Of a stretch of 35,295 bases of DNA, positions 1 through 8,773 are shown in pieces. The stretch's first letter is position 1. Each line of letters starts with the position of its first letter. Both the position numbers and the translations under genes were made by a program. The notes beneath the pieces were generated by a model, which was given only the letters and a program-made list of their open reading frames with translations, was not told the DNA's origin and ran no database searches. Source of the DNA: Oscillibacter valericigenes (lineage in GTDB: Bacteria > Bacillota > Clostridia > Oscillospirales > Oscillospiraceae); NCBI RefSeq assembly GCF_021531435.1, contig NZ_JAFBIS010000022.1, positions 1-35,295 on the forward strand, read 5' to 3'.

Positions 1-75
1 GGGCCCCTTAAGGGGCTTTGTCCGTATAAAGCCCTTATAGGGCTTACTCAAGCCTCCGGCTTAGCCGGAGGTTTT
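1..75. terminator. Cluster of three hairpins between convergent units
   Basis: Three short perfect hairpins follow one another: 3-16 (GCCCC/GGGGC), 29-45 (seven-pair stem, loop TAT) and 53-71 (CCTCCGGC/GCCGGAGG, loop TTA). The last is followed on the plus strand by GTTTTGACTTT, so it could end a plus-strand transcript entering from the left. It also lies just beyond the stop of the minus-strand SLH gene and may stop that one too. The short T tract makes efficiency uncertain. Confidence 0.45.
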
Positions 76-83
76 GACTTTGG

Positions 84-1601
84 TCAGGCTTCCGGTGCCG
101 CGGCGCTCTGGGCGGCGGCCATCTGCCGCAGGTCGTCCACCACCAGCTGGTCCACGCTGAACAGCTTGGCGAACCGGACCCGCTCCTCCACAGACCGGGG
201 ATTCAGGTACCAGGCGATCAGGGGCTTTTTATCCTCTGTGAGGCCGGTGAGATAAGCGCAGGCATAGCGGCTGGAGTAATGCTCCTCCAGGTTTCCTTTC
301 GCGGCGAGGCCCGCCAGATCCTCAGCGGTGAGAGAGGTGCTGTTCTTCCCGTTGACCCACACGGAGGCATCGGTGGACAGCAGAATGGAGAGCCTGGAGC
401 TGTCCACCTTGCCCTGAAGCTCCGCCAGAGCATAATACAGCTCCTCCAGCGGCTCCACAGGCGCGGCGGGATATTGGCCGTCGGCCTTTTCATAGGAGGC
501 GATCCGCAGGATCAGCTTGTCCGCCGTTTTGCCCAGGGCGGCATAATCATAGCCGTTGTACCGGGTGCCCTGCCAGGAGGGGGCCTCCGCCACCAGATAC
601 AGCAGCTTGCCGTTCAGGGCGGACTTCAGCGCCTGGGCCAGCTTGACCAGAGCGGTCTCCTTGGCCAGCTTCAGGGCGGGAATGTCCAGCAAAATGCCGT
701 CATAGCCGCCCTCCTCCACAGCGGAGACCAGACAGGCGGCGGTCTCGGCGGCGGTGCCGTTCAGGGCGGTGGGGCCGCCCTCCACATACAAAAGCGCCTT
801 CGCGCCGGACTGCCGGGCGGCGTCCCGCAGGGCGGAGGCTCCGGCGGCGTCGGAAGCATTCGTCACCCTGACGCCGCCCGCGGCCATCAGATGGGCGCCG
901 CTGACGGCGACAGCCTCCCAGCCCGTCAGGTCGGGGAGAGGCTCTTCGGGGGACAGGATGCCCACCTTGCCGGGCTCGGCCCGGTGGAGCTTGTCATACA
1001 GCCGCATCAGGATGACCGCCACCTGCTCCCGGGGGGCGGTGCGGGAGGGGGCAAAGGAGGTGGAGGAGATGCCGTCCATCAGCCCCAGGTCACAGACCAT
1101 GGTGATATACCCGGCGTTGGTGGTCACATCCTGGAAGGCGGAGGGCAGGTCCTGGGCAAGGCCGGCGATGGTGCCGTAGCCCAGGGCACGGACCAGCATG
1201 ACGGCCAGTTCCTCCCGGGTGATGGGGTCGCCCGGGCGGAATTCCGCCCGCTGGGCGGTGACGGCGCCGTGCTCATAGGCGGCCTGGACCGCCCCGGCAT
1301 ACCAGGCGCTGACGGGGACGTCCGTATAGGCGGACCGTGTGGGTTTGGACGTCTCCCAGCCGAAGAACCGGCACAGCACCACGGCAAAGGCGGAGCGGGT
1401 CATCTGGTGTCCGAGACCGAACCGGGTGGCCGACTCGCCCTGAAAGAAGCCCAGCTCCACACAGCGCCGGATGTCCTGCGCGGCCCAGTGGCCGGCGGGG
1501 ACGTCCGTAAAGCCCGCCGCGGCTGCGGGGGCCGTGAGGCCGCCGGTCAGCATGGCGCACAGCACCAGACAGCTCAGCAGCCGTTTGAGTTGCTTTTTCA
1601 T
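84..1601 (-). CDS. Secreted SLH-domain protein with GH18-like barrel
   Basis: A 505-residue protein with a Sec signal peptide (KKQLKRLL basic start, hydrophobic core, APAAAA cleavage region at about 24-29). Three S-layer homology repeats follow (about 30-80, 92-142, 155-205; FTDVPAGHWA, YTDVPVSAWY, FQDVTTNAGY). These usually anchor a protein to cell-wall polymers. The C-terminal part (about 215-480) resembles a glycoside hydrolase family 18 barrel: YDGILLDIP at 300-308 fits the GH18 signature DGxxxDxE, but the catalytic Glu position is Pro308. I infer a non-hydrolytic, perhaps glycan-binding wall protein. The start at 1601 is chosen because AAGGAGAG lies upstream and the signal peptide begins there; a longer frame from 1637 would put 12 residues ahead of it. 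Confidence 0.8.
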   Translation of the reverse strand: MKKQLKRLLSCLVLCAMLTGGLTAPAAAAGFTDVPAGHWAAQDIRRCVELGFFQGESATRFGLGHQMTRSAFAVVLCRFFGWETSKPTRSAYTDVPVSAWYAGAVQAAYEHGAVTAQRAEFRPGDPITREELAVMLVRALGYGTIAGLAQDLPSAFQDVTTNAGYITMVCDLGLMDGISSTSFAPSRTAPREQVAVILMRLYDKLHRAEPGKVGILSPEEPLPDLTGWEAVAVSGAHLMAAGGVRVTNASDAAGASALRDAARQSGAKALLYVEGGPTALNGTAAETAACLVSAVEEGGYDGILLDIPALKLAKETALVKLAQALKSALNGKLLYLVAEAPSWQGTRYNGYDYAALGKTADKLILRIASYEKADGQYPAAPVEPLEELYYALAELQGKVDSSRLSILLSTDASVWVNGKNSTSLTAEDLAGLAAKGNLEEHYSSRYACAYLTGLTEDKKPLIAWYLNPRSVEERVRFAKLFSVDQLVVDDLRQMAAAQSAAAPEA

Positions 1602-1646
1602 TATTTGTTCTCTCCTTTGGGCACCTTTTGGTGCCAAATCATCCCC

Positions 1647-1675
1647 ACTATACCAGAATTTTCGGTATCCGTCAA
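1647..1675 (-). promoter_or_regulatory. Promoter of the SLH-domain gene
   Basis: Reading the minus strand, TTGACG (1670-1675), a 17-base spacer and TATAGT (1647-1652) form a near-consensus sigma-A promoter. A short hairpin, GGCACC/GGTGCC (1620-1635), lies in the predicted leader just before the ribosome binding site. A single TGTCGAA (1684-1690), matching the Spo0A box core, sits upstream of the -35. One such heptamer can easily occur by chance. Confidence 0.75.
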
Positions 1676-1749
1676 ACCAAAGCTGTCGAAACGGCGCACG
1701 AAACGGCGCGGCGGTCCGGCGGCCATTTCCCGCTTTTATAAAATCATTC

Positions 1750-1778
1750 TTTACCTGACCGCACTTTTCTGCTATAAT
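1750..1778 (+). promoter_or_regulatory. Promoter of the recJ-rel operon
   Basis: TTTACC (1750-1755), a 17-base spacer and a perfect TATAAT (1773-1778) stand about 55 bases before the recJ GTG. This fits a sigma-A promoter serving recJ and rel, and possibly the following genes. Confidence 0.75.
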
Positions 1779-1831
1779 AAATTAGTTATATTGGATTCTT
1801 TTTTCAATTTGCCGGAAAGGAGGGAACTCCC

Positions 1832-3928
1832 GTGAAATTCAAAAAGTGGAACATCGGCAAGCCGGAGGAGCGGGATGTGGCCCTCCTGCGGAGCGCGGGG
1901 TATCCCTATCTGCTCAGCACGGTGCTGGCCGCCCGGGGCGTCACCACGCCGGAGGGCGCCGCCGAAAGCCTGGAGCGGGACCGGAGCCTGACCATCTCCC
2001 CCATGCTGATGCGGGATATGGACAAGGCGGTGGGGCGCATCCAGCGGGCTATTTCCGATGGGGAGACCATCGCCGTGTTCGGCGATTACGATGTGGACGG
2101 CATCACCTCCACGGTGCTGCTGCTGGACTATCTGAAAAGCTGCGGCGTCCATTGCCTGCGGTACATCCCCCGCCGCATCGAGGACGGCTACGGCCTCAGC
2201 AAGGACGCCATCCGGAACCTCCACGACCAGGGCGCCACGCTGATGATCACCGTGGACTGCGGCATCACCGGCAACGACGAGGTGGACTTCGCCAACTCTC
2301 TTGGTATGGATGTGGTGGTGACCGACCACCATGAGTGCAAGGAAGAACTGCCCCACGCCGTGGCGGTGGTGGACCCTCACCGGCCCGACTGCTCCTACCC
2401 CTTCAAGCACCTGGCGGGCTGCGGCGTGGCGCTGAAGCTGGTGCTGGCCCTGGGCGGTGAAAACCGGGAGGACGCCCTGTTTGCCCGCTACTGCACCCTG
2501 GCCGCCATCGGCACCATTGCCGACGTCATGCGGATGGAGGGCGAGAACCGCACCATCGTCTCCTGCGGCCTGGAGGCCCTGCCCCACACGGATTTCGTGG
2601 GCGTTCACGCCCTGCTGAAGGAAGCGGGGCTGCTGGGCAAGCCCATCACCTCCATTCAAATCGGCTTTGTGCTGTCCCCCCGCATCAACGCCGCCGGGCG
2701 CATGGGCGCGGCGGACCTGGCTGCCGACCTTCTGGAGGCGGACGACCCCGCCGAGGCGGAGGTGCTGGCCAAGCGGCTGTGCGATTTGAACCGGGAGCGC
2801 CAGGCGGTGGAGCAGGCCATCTGCGCCGACGCCATCGGCCAAATCGAAAAACTCCGCAGCGAGGAGCGCAGCGCGCTGGTGCTGTCCAGCGAGGACTGGC
2901 ACCAGGGCGTGGTGGGCATTGTGGCCTCCCGCCTCAGCGAAAAATATTCCTGTCCCAGCTTTATGATCCATTTGAAGGACGGCACGGGCAAGGGCTCCTG
3001 CCGCTCCTACGGCGGCTTCAACCTCTTTGCCGCCCTGGACGCCTGCTCCGATTTGCTGGAGGGCTTCGGCGGCCATGAGCTGGCCGCGGGCTTCACCATT
3101 CAGGAGAGCAATATCGACGCCTTCCGCCAGCGGATGAACCGCTATGTCCGCTCCGCCATGGACGGCGTGCTGCCCGTCAGCTCACTGGACATCGACGCGG
3201 CCATCACCTCTCCCGGAGAGGTGACGCTGGACCAGGTGGAGAGTCTCAGCCACCTGGAGCCCTACGGCGCCGGGAATCCCCGGCCGGTGTTCGCCCTGCT
3301 GGGTGCCACGGTGGACTCCCTCCAGTCCGTGGGCCAGGGGCGGCATCTGAAGCTACGGCTCTCCAAGGGCACCAGCCGGTTCGACGCCATCTTCTTCTCT
3401 GTCACGGAGGCCGAGTGCGGCATCACGGCGGGCAGCCGGGTGGACGCCGCCTTCTACCTCCAGGCCAATACCTTCCGGGGCACCACGACGTTACAGTTAC
3501 AGCTCATTGATATTCGTCCCTCCCTGACGCCCAGCCGCCATGAGGCGGCGGACCTGGAGCTGCTCCACCGCCTGCTGGGCGGCGGGCCCCTCACCAACCA
3601 GGAGACGGCCCGGCTCCGGGCCTCCCGGGAGCAGTACGCCGCCTGCTGGGTGGCGCTGGAGCGCCGGCTCCGCCAGGGAAAGGTGGAGGAGGAGCTGCTG
3701 CCCTATCTGCGGCAGCTGGCGGCCCGCACCGGCGGAAACGAGAGCTTCCTCCGCACGGCCCTGGCGCTGGACGTGTTCCAGGAGCGGGGGCTCATCTCCC
3801 TGGCGGTGCAGGGGGACAGCGTGACGCTGTGCCTGAATCCGGCCCGGGGAAAAGTCAATTTGAACGAGTGTCCTTATCTTGTCCGGCTGCAGGACGCGGC
3901 CAGCCGAAACCGAGGTGACCAGCCATGA
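1832..3928 (+). CDS. recJ: Single-stranded-DNA exonuclease RecJ
   Basis: RecJ degrades single-stranded DNA 5' to 3' in recombinational and mismatch repair. The 698-residue product carries the DHH phosphoesterase motifs: FGDYDVDG at 83-90, DCG at 142-144 and VVTDHH at 162-167. These supply the metal-binding Asp and His residues. The DHHA1 glycine motif GFGGHELAAGF lies near residue 410, and the OB-fold region (EPYGAGNPRPVF) near 470. Its length fits Firmicute RecJ proteins. The start is GTG, preceded by AAAGGAGGGA at a good distance. The stop overlaps the ATG of rel by four bases (ATGA), so the two are probably translationally coupled. Confidence 0.95.
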   Translation: MKFKKWNIGKPEERDVALLRSAGYPYLLSTVLAARGVTTPEGAAESLERDRSLTISPMLMRDMDKAVGRIQRAISDGETIAVFGDYDVDGITSTVLLLDYLKSCGVHCLRYIPRRIEDGYGLSKDAIRNLHDQGATLMITVDCGITGNDEVDFANSLGMDVVVTDHHECKEELPHAVAVVDPHRPDCSYPFKHLAGCGVALKLVLALGGENREDALFARYCTLAAIGTIADVMRMEGENRTIVSCGLEALPHTDFVGVHALLKEAGLLGKPITSIQIGFVLSPRINAAGRMGAADLAADLLEADDPAEAEVLAKRLCDLNRERQAVEQAICADAIGQIEKLRSEERSALVLSSEDWHQGVVGIVASRLSEKYSCPSFMIHLKDGTGKGSCRSYGGFNLFAALDACSDLLEGFGGHELAAGFTIQESNIDAFRQRMNRYVRSAMDGVLPVSSLDIDAAITSPGEVTLDQVESLSHLEPYGAGNPRPVFALLGATVDSLQSVGQGRHLKLRLSKGTSRFDAIFFSVTEAECGITAGSRVDAAFYLQANTFRGTTTLQLQLIDIRPSLTPSRHEAADLELLHRLLGGGPLTNQETARLRASREQYAACWVALERRLRQGKVEEELLPYLRQLAARTGGNESFLRTALALDVFQERGLISLAVQGDSVTLCLNPARGKVNLNECPYLVRLQDAASRNRGDQP

Positions 3929-6132
3929 CCATTCAGGAGCAATACGATCTGTTGGAAAAAACCATCCGGGGCTACAACCCTGCCGCGGATTTTGCCCAGA
4001 TCAGAGCCGCCTTTGACTATGCCGACAAGTGCCACGAGGGCCAGAAGCGCAAGAGCGGCGAGCCTTATATCATCCATCCCCTGGCCGTGGCCCAGATCGT
4101 GGCGGAGGAGCTGAAGCTGGACAGCGAGTCCATCGAGGCCGCCCTGCTCCACGACGTCATCGAGGATACCCCCGCCACCCATGAGGACGTGGCGAAGCTC
4201 TTTTCCCCCACCATCGCCGACCTGGTGGAGGGCGTCAGCAAGCTGACCCGTATCCAGTACGCCACCAAGGAAGACGAGCAGATGGAGAACCTGCGGAAGA
4301 TGCTCATTGCCATGAGCAAGGACATCCGCGTCATTCTGATCAAAATCTCCGACCGCCTTCACAACATGCGGACCATGGAGTACCAGTCCCCTTCCAAGCA
4401 GAAGCAGAAGTCCCTGGAGACCATGGAGATCTATGCCCCCATTGCCCACCGGCTGGGCATGCAGCGCATCAAGTGGGAGCTGGAGGACCTGTCCTTAAAA
4501 TACCTGGACCCCATCGGCTACGACGAGATCGTCTCCAAGCTGGACGCGAAAAAGCCGGAGTACGAGGCGTTCATGAAGCGCACTCAGATCCAGATCGACG
4601 ACCGGCTCAACGAGCTGGGTATCCAGCACATCGTCTACGGCCGGATGAAGCATCCCTACTCCATCTACCGGAAGATGTTCAATCAAAATAAGTCTTTGGA
4701 CGAGATTTTTGACCTGTTCGCCTTCCGGGTCGTTGTGGAAAACGTGGGCGACTGCTACAACGTTCTAGGCGTCATCCACGACATCTACAAGCCCATTCTG
4801 GGCCGGTTCAAGGACTATATCGGCACCCCCAAGCCCAACGGCTACCAGTCCCTCCACACTACCGTCATGGGCACCGACGGCTATCCCTTCGAGGTGCAGA
4901 TCCGCACCCGGGAGATGCATGAGATCGCCGAGTACGGTGTGGCCGCCCACTGGAAATACAAGCAGAACGGCCAGGGCGCCGGCACCGAGGGCCGCTATGA
5001 GTGGGTCCGCCGCCTGCTGGAAAACCAGGAGGGCGCCGATGCCGAGGACTATATTCACTCTCTGAAGGTGGATATGTTCTCCGACGAGGTATTCGTGTTT
5101 ACCCCCAACGGCGATGTGCAGAACCTGCCCGCCGGCGCCTGCCCCATCGACTTTGCCTATGCCATCCACTCCGCCGTGGGCAACCACATGGTGGGGGCCA
5201 AGGTCAACGGCCGCATCGTCACCTTTGACCACATTCTGAAAAACGGCGACATCGTGGAGATCATGACCTCCAAGGCCGCCAAGGGCCCCAGCCGGGACTG
5301 GATGAAGATCGCCAAGTCCAGCGAGGCCCGCAGCAAGATCCGCCAGTGGTTTAAAAAGGAAAAGAAGGAAGAAAATATTGTCAACGGCCGTTCCGCCTTT
5401 GAAGCGGAGCTGAAGCACTGCGGCCTTTCCGTGAAGGATGTGACGGACCCGGAGCTGCTGCCCACGCTGCTGAAGAAGGTGGCCTACCCCAATCTGGAGG
5501 ATATGTACGCCGCCATCGGCTACGGCGGCTTCACCGCCCAGAAGGCGGTCAGCCGGATGCAGGGGGAGATCAACCGTGTCCTCCGCCAGCGCCAGCAGGA
5601 GCAGCAGGCCCTGGAGACCGCCGCGGCCAAGCCCAGGGAGGAGGCGCCGCACCCCGCCGAGCCCAAGAAAGTCAAGAGCGAGCAGGGCATCATCGTGGAG
5701 GGCCTGGACAACTGTCTGGTGAAATTCTCCAAGTGCTGCACCCCCGTGCCGGGAGACGACATCGTGGGCTTTATCACCCGGGGCTACGGCGTGTCCGTCC
5801 ACCGGGCGGACTGCCCCAACGCCGCCCACCGGAACGATCCAGACCAGGCGGGCCGGTGGATCAAGGTCTCCTGGGGTACGGATACCAATGAAAACTATCC
5901 TACGCTGCTGGAGGTCATCTGCAAGGACCGCTCCAACCTGCTGCTGGATATTTCGGCGGCGCTGTCCACCACCAACACCTTTGTGCTGGGCATCAACACC
6001 CGCAGCACGGAGGACGGCTTTGCCATCTGCCGGATCGAGGTCCGCATCCGGGACGACGTGCAGCTGAAAAACCTGATGAACAAGCTGAACCAGATCTCCG
6101 GCGTTTACCAGGTCACCCGGCCCGCCGGCTGA
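3925..6132 (+). CDS. rel: Bifunctional (p)ppGpp synthetase/hydrolase Rel
   Basis: This cytosolic enzyme makes and degrades the stringent-response alarmone (p)ppGpp. The 735-residue protein has the full long-RSH order: an HD hydrolase domain with His51 and HDVIEDT at 76-82, a synthetase domain (KDYIGTPKPNGYQSLHTTV at about 295-315), a TGS domain (DEVFVFTPNGDVQNLPAGA at about 390), a helical/zinc-finger region with KCCTPVPGDDI, and a C-terminal ACT domain (about 660-735). The intact HD motif argues for a bifunctional Rel rather than a synthetase-only RelA. It starts inside the recJ stop (ATGA). After it, a hairpin (6145-6155 with 6160-6170) without a T tract separates rel from dtd. Confidence 0.96.
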   Translation: MTIQEQYDLLEKTIRGYNPAADFAQIRAAFDYADKCHEGQKRKSGEPYIIHPLAVAQIVAEELKLDSESIEAALLHDVIEDTPATHEDVAKLFSPTIADLVEGVSKLTRIQYATKEDEQMENLRKMLIAMSKDIRVILIKISDRLHNMRTMEYQSPSKQKQKSLETMEIYAPIAHRLGMQRIKWELEDLSLKYLDPIGYDEIVSKLDAKKPEYEAFMKRTQIQIDDRLNELGIQHIVYGRMKHPYSIYRKMFNQNKSLDEIFDLFAFRVVVENVGDCYNVLGVIHDIYKPILGRFKDYIGTPKPNGYQSLHTTVMGTDGYPFEVQIRTREMHEIAEYGVAAHWKYKQNGQGAGTEGRYEWVRRLLENQEGADAEDYIHSLKVDMFSDEVFVFTPNGDVQNLPAGACPIDFAYAIHSAVGNHMVGAKVNGRIVTFDHILKNGDIVEIMTSKAAKGPSRDWMKIAKSSEARSKIRQWFKKEKKEENIVNGRSAFEAELKHCGLSVKDVTDPELLPTLLKKVAYPNLEDMYAAIGYGGFTAQKAVSRMQGEINRVLRQRQQEQQALETAAAKPREEAPHPAEPKKVKSEQGIIVEGLDNCLVKFSKCCTPVPGDDIVGFITRGYGVSVHRADCPNAAHRNDPDQAGRWIKVSWGTDTNENYPTLLEVICKDRSNLLLDISAALSTTNTFVLGINTRSTEDGFAICRIEVRIRDDVQLKNLMNKLNQISGVYQVTRPAG

Positions 6133-6144
6133 TAAAACGATTTC

Positions 6145-6170
6145 CCTGTCTCCCCCGGCGGGGAGACAGG
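6145..6170 (+). other. Intercistronic hairpin between rel and dtd
   Basis: CCTGTCTCCCC (6145-6155) pairs perfectly with GGGGAGACAGG (6160-6170) across a four-base loop. No U-rich tail follows (CCCATCTTTA), so it looks more like an mRNA processing or stability element, or a weak attenuator, than a full terminator. Confidence 0.5.
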
Positions 6171-6193
6171 CCCATCTTTAGGAGGGATCTGCC

Positions 6194-6637
6194 ATGCGCG
6201 CAGTTGTTACCCGCGTCCGCCATGCCTCCGTCACCATTGACGGGAAGGTCAACGGGCAGATCGGCCAGGGCTTCCTGGTCCTGCTGGGCGTCGGCCCCAG
6301 CGACACCCATGATACCGCCGTGAAGCTGGCGGAGAAAATCTGCAATCTCCGTGTCTTCGAGGATGAAAACGGAAAGATGAACCGAAATCTGGAGCAGGTG
6401 GGCGGCAGTTTGCTGGTGGTCTCCCAGTTCACCCTGTATGCCGACACCTCCTCCCGACGCCCCGGCTTCTCCGGGGCCGCCAAGCCCGACCTGGCCATCC
6501 CCCTGTACGAGGATTTCATGGCCCACTGCCGGGAGCGGGGCTTTGCCGTGGAGCACGGCGAGTTTGGCGCCGACATGCAGGTGGACTCCCTGAACGACGG
6601 CCCCGTCACGATTTTGTTTGATACCGAACGGCCATAA
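6194..6637 (+). CDS. dtd: D-aminoacyl-tRNA deacylase
   Basis: DTD hydrolyses D-aminoacyl-tRNA and glycyl-tRNA(Ala), keeping D-amino acids out of translation. The 147-residue length is typical. Both family signatures are present: SQFTLYA at 77-83 and NDGPVT at 134-139, the second carrying the Gly-Pro dipeptide used for chiral proofreading. The ribosome binding site is AGGAGGG at 6180-6186. It sits between rel and the metallo-hydrolase gene, the order found in many Firmicutes. Its stop overlaps the ribosome binding site of the next gene. Confidence 0.95.
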   Translation: MRAVVTRVRHASVTIDGKVNGQIGQGFLVLLGVGPSDTHDTAVKLAEKICNLRVFEDENGKMNRNLEQVGGSLLVVSQFTLYADTSSRRPGFSGAAKPDLAIPLYEDFMAHCRERGFAVEHGEFGADMQVDSLNDGPVTILFDTERP

Positions 6638-6647
6638 GGAGGCTTTT

Positions 6648-7262
6648 ATGGACATCAAGACCCTGCAGGTTGGACCCATCGGCACCAACTGCTACCTTCT
6701 CTGCGATGAGACGGAAAAACTCTGCGCCGTCATCGACCCCGGCGGAGATGCCGTCCGGGTGGCCGCCGCCGTGGAGGACTCCGGCTGCGCCCCCTGCGCC
6801 ATCCTGCTGACCCACGGCCACTACGACCACACCGGCGCGGTGGCGGAGCTGTCCGCCCGGTGGCCCGGTGTGCCGGTGTATCTGAACCGCCGGGATGTGT
6901 ATGAGGGAGACGCCTATTTACAGCAGCTCTTCCCCCCGGTGCCGTGTGCGAAGGACTACGGCGAGGGGGATACGGTCCAGGTGGGCGGTCTTACTTTGCA
7001 GGTGCTGGCCACCCCCGGCCACTCCGAGGGCAGCGTGACCCTCCGCTGCGGCGATGCGCTGTTCTGCGGGGACACCCTGTTCGCCGGCTCCTGCGGCCGG
7101 ACGGACTTCCCCGGCGGCAGCGTGAAGAAAATGATGGAGTCCCTGAAACGCCTGGGCGAGCTGGAGGGCGACTTGAAGGTCTATCCCGGCCACATGGAGG
7201 ACAGCACCCTGGACCGGGAGCGTTCCTGGAACCCCTACCTCCGCCAGGCCATGAACGGATAA
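6648..7262 (+). CDS. Metallo-beta-lactamase fold hydrolase (glyoxalase II-like)
   Basis: A 204-residue hydrolase of the MBL superfamily. The zinc-binding motif THGHYDHTG (His56, His58, Asp60, His61) is intact, with further ligands likely in TPGHSEG, FCGDTLF and YPGHMED. This short form is commonly labelled hydroxyacylglutathione hydrolase-like, but substrates of the family members beside dtd and hemZ are mostly unknown. The start at 6648 is set by AAGGAGG (6636-6642); the frame opens ten codons earlier without support. It is the third gene of the rel-dtd-MBL-hemZ run and is separated from hemZ by nine bases. Confidence 0.88.
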   Translation: MDIKTLQVGPIGTNCYLLCDETEKLCAVIDPGGDAVRVAAAVEDSGCAPCAILLTHGHYDHTGAVAELSARWPGVPVYLNRRDVYEGDAYLQQLFPPVPCAKDYGEGDTVQVGGLTLQVLATPGHSEGSVTLRCGDALFCGDTLFAGSCGRTDFPGGSVKKMMESLKRLGELEGDLKVYPGHMEDSTLDRERSWNPYLRQAMNG

Positions 7263-7271
7263 GGAAACGGT

Positions 7272-8747
7272 ATGAAATTGGTATTAAACGGCCACGACGA
7301 GCGGTACACCGTGGAGCAGAGCCTGATGAACCTGTTCCCCGGCGAGCTGCCGGTCTATGAGCCGGTTTTGCCCGGGGACGAGAGCTGGGCCACCATCACC
7401 CTGCGGGAGTCCCCGGAGGACTGCCGCGTGACGGTGGAGCTGCGCCACGGCGGAAAGACCGCCGCGCAAAGCTGCCGGACGGTCCTCACCGGCACGGATT
7501 TTGAAAAGGAGGGCCAGCGGCGCCATGCCATCGCCCGGTGTTTCTTCCTGGCGGCACGGGCCGTCACTGGGGCCACGCCCCCCTGGGGGATGCTGACCGG
7601 CGTCCGGCCCGACAAGCCCGTCACCTGGGCGCTGGCGGAGGGAAAGACGCCGGACGAGGCCCGCGCCATGCTGGAGAACGAGTATTTTGTCACTCCCGAG
7701 CGGGCGGCCCTGGCGCTGGAGACCGGCGCCGCCGCCCTGACCGCCGCCCGGCGGCTGGGGCCCAGGGACATCGACGTCTATGTGGGCATCCCCTTCTGCC
7801 CCACCCGCTGCGCCTACTGCTCCTTTGTCAGCCAGTCGGTGGAGCGGAGCTTTGCCCTGGTACCGCCCTATGTGGACGCACTGATTGCGGAGATCCGCTC
7901 CGGCGGGCAGATGGTCCGGGAGCAGGGACTGCGGGTCCGGGCCTTCTATATGGGCGGCGGCACCCCCACCACCCTGACGGCGGAGCAGATGGACCGGGTG
8001 CTGACGGCTTTTGAGGAATCGTTTGAACTGGATGCCTGCGAGGAGATCACCGTGGAGGCGGGCCGCCCCGACACTATTACGGCGGAAAAGCTGGCGGTGC
8101 TGAAAAGCCACGGCGTCACCCGGGTCTCCGTGAACCCCCAGAGCATGGAGGACCATGTGCTGCGGGCCATCGGACGGTGCCACACCGCCGGGGATATTGA
8201 CCGCGCCATGGAGCTGGTGGAGAAATATGCGTTCCCCCATGTGAATATGGATTTGATAGCGGGCCTGCCGGAGGATACCCCGGAGGGCTTCCGCCGCTCC
8301 CTGGACGCCTGTCTGAAGTTCGGCACGGACAACGTGACCGTCCATACTCTGGCCCTGAAAAAGGGCAGCCGCATCCTGCTGGAGGGCCTCACCATCCCCG
8401 GCCCGGAGGCTGTGGGCGAGATGCTGGACTACGCGGCCCCCGTCCTGCGGAGGGCCGGGTATGCTCCCTACTACCTCTACCGGCAGAAATATATGTCCGG
8501 CAGCTTTGAAAATATCGGCTGGTGCCGCCCCGGTGGGGAGTGCTGGTACAACATCGACATCATGTCGGAGCTGTGCTCCATTCTGTCCTTCGGCGCGGGC
8601 GGGTCTACTAAGATGGTGGAGCCGGGCACGAACCACATCGAGCGGGTGTTCAACCTGAAATATCCCAAGGAGTACACGGAGCGCCCTGAAAAGGGCCTCT
8701 CCAACCAGGCGGCCTTTGCCGCGTTCTATCGGAAGTTAGGCCTTTAA
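7272..8747 (+). CDS. hemZ: Radical SAM coproporphyrinogen dehydrogenase-like HemZ
   Basis: A 491-residue radical S-adenosylmethionine enzyme of the HemN/HemZ type. VGIPFCPTRCAYCSF carries the CX3CX2C iron-sulfur motif (Cys176, Cys180, Cys183). The SAM-binding MGGGTPTTL follows at about 227. The N-terminal 160 residues match the extra domain of HemZ proteins, with GMLTGVRPDKP near 106-115. HemZ is annotated for oxygen-independent oxidation of coproporphyrinogen III, but related proteins without a haem pathway may do something else, and no other haem gene is in the window. It closes the recJ-rel-dtd-MBL-hemZ block. Confidence 0.9.
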   Translation: MKLVLNGHDERYTVEQSLMNLFPGELPVYEPVLPGDESWATITLRESPEDCRVTVELRHGGKTAAQSCRTVLTGTDFEKEGQRRHAIARCFFLAARAVTGATPPWGMLTGVRPDKPVTWALAEGKTPDEARAMLENEYFVTPERAALALETGAAALTAARRLGPRDIDVYVGIPFCPTRCAYCSFVSQSVERSFALVPPYVDALIAEIRSGGQMVREQGLRVRAFYMGGGTPTTLTAEQMDRVLTAFEESFELDACEEITVEAGRPDTITAEKLAVLKSHGVTRVSVNPQSMEDHVLRAIGRCHTAGDIDRAMELVEKYAFPHVNMDLIAGLPEDTPEGFRRSLDACLKFGTDNVTVHTLALKKGSRILLEGLTIPGPEAVGEMLDYAAPVLRRAGYAPYYLYRQKYMSGSFENIGWCRPGGECWYNIDIMSELCSILSFGAGGSTKMVEPGTNHIERVFNLKYPKEYTERPEKGLSNQAAFAAFYRKLGL

Positions 8748-8773
8748 ACCGCATATTTGGAAAGGAGCCTGCC

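Noticed and set aside
279..1835. Long plus-strand open frame of 518 codons opposite the SLH gene
   Set aside because: It is the antisense of a high-GC gene, Gly/Gln/His-rich without domains, and the minus strand has signal peptide, SLH repeats and promoter.
1772..3076. Minus-strand open frame of 434 codons opposite recJ
   Set aside because: Composition is typical of antisense GC-rich sequence and the plus strand has all RecJ motifs.
7284..8636. Minus-strand frame of 450 codons opposite hemZ
   Set aside because: Antisense shadow; no motifs, while hemZ has its radical SAM cysteines.
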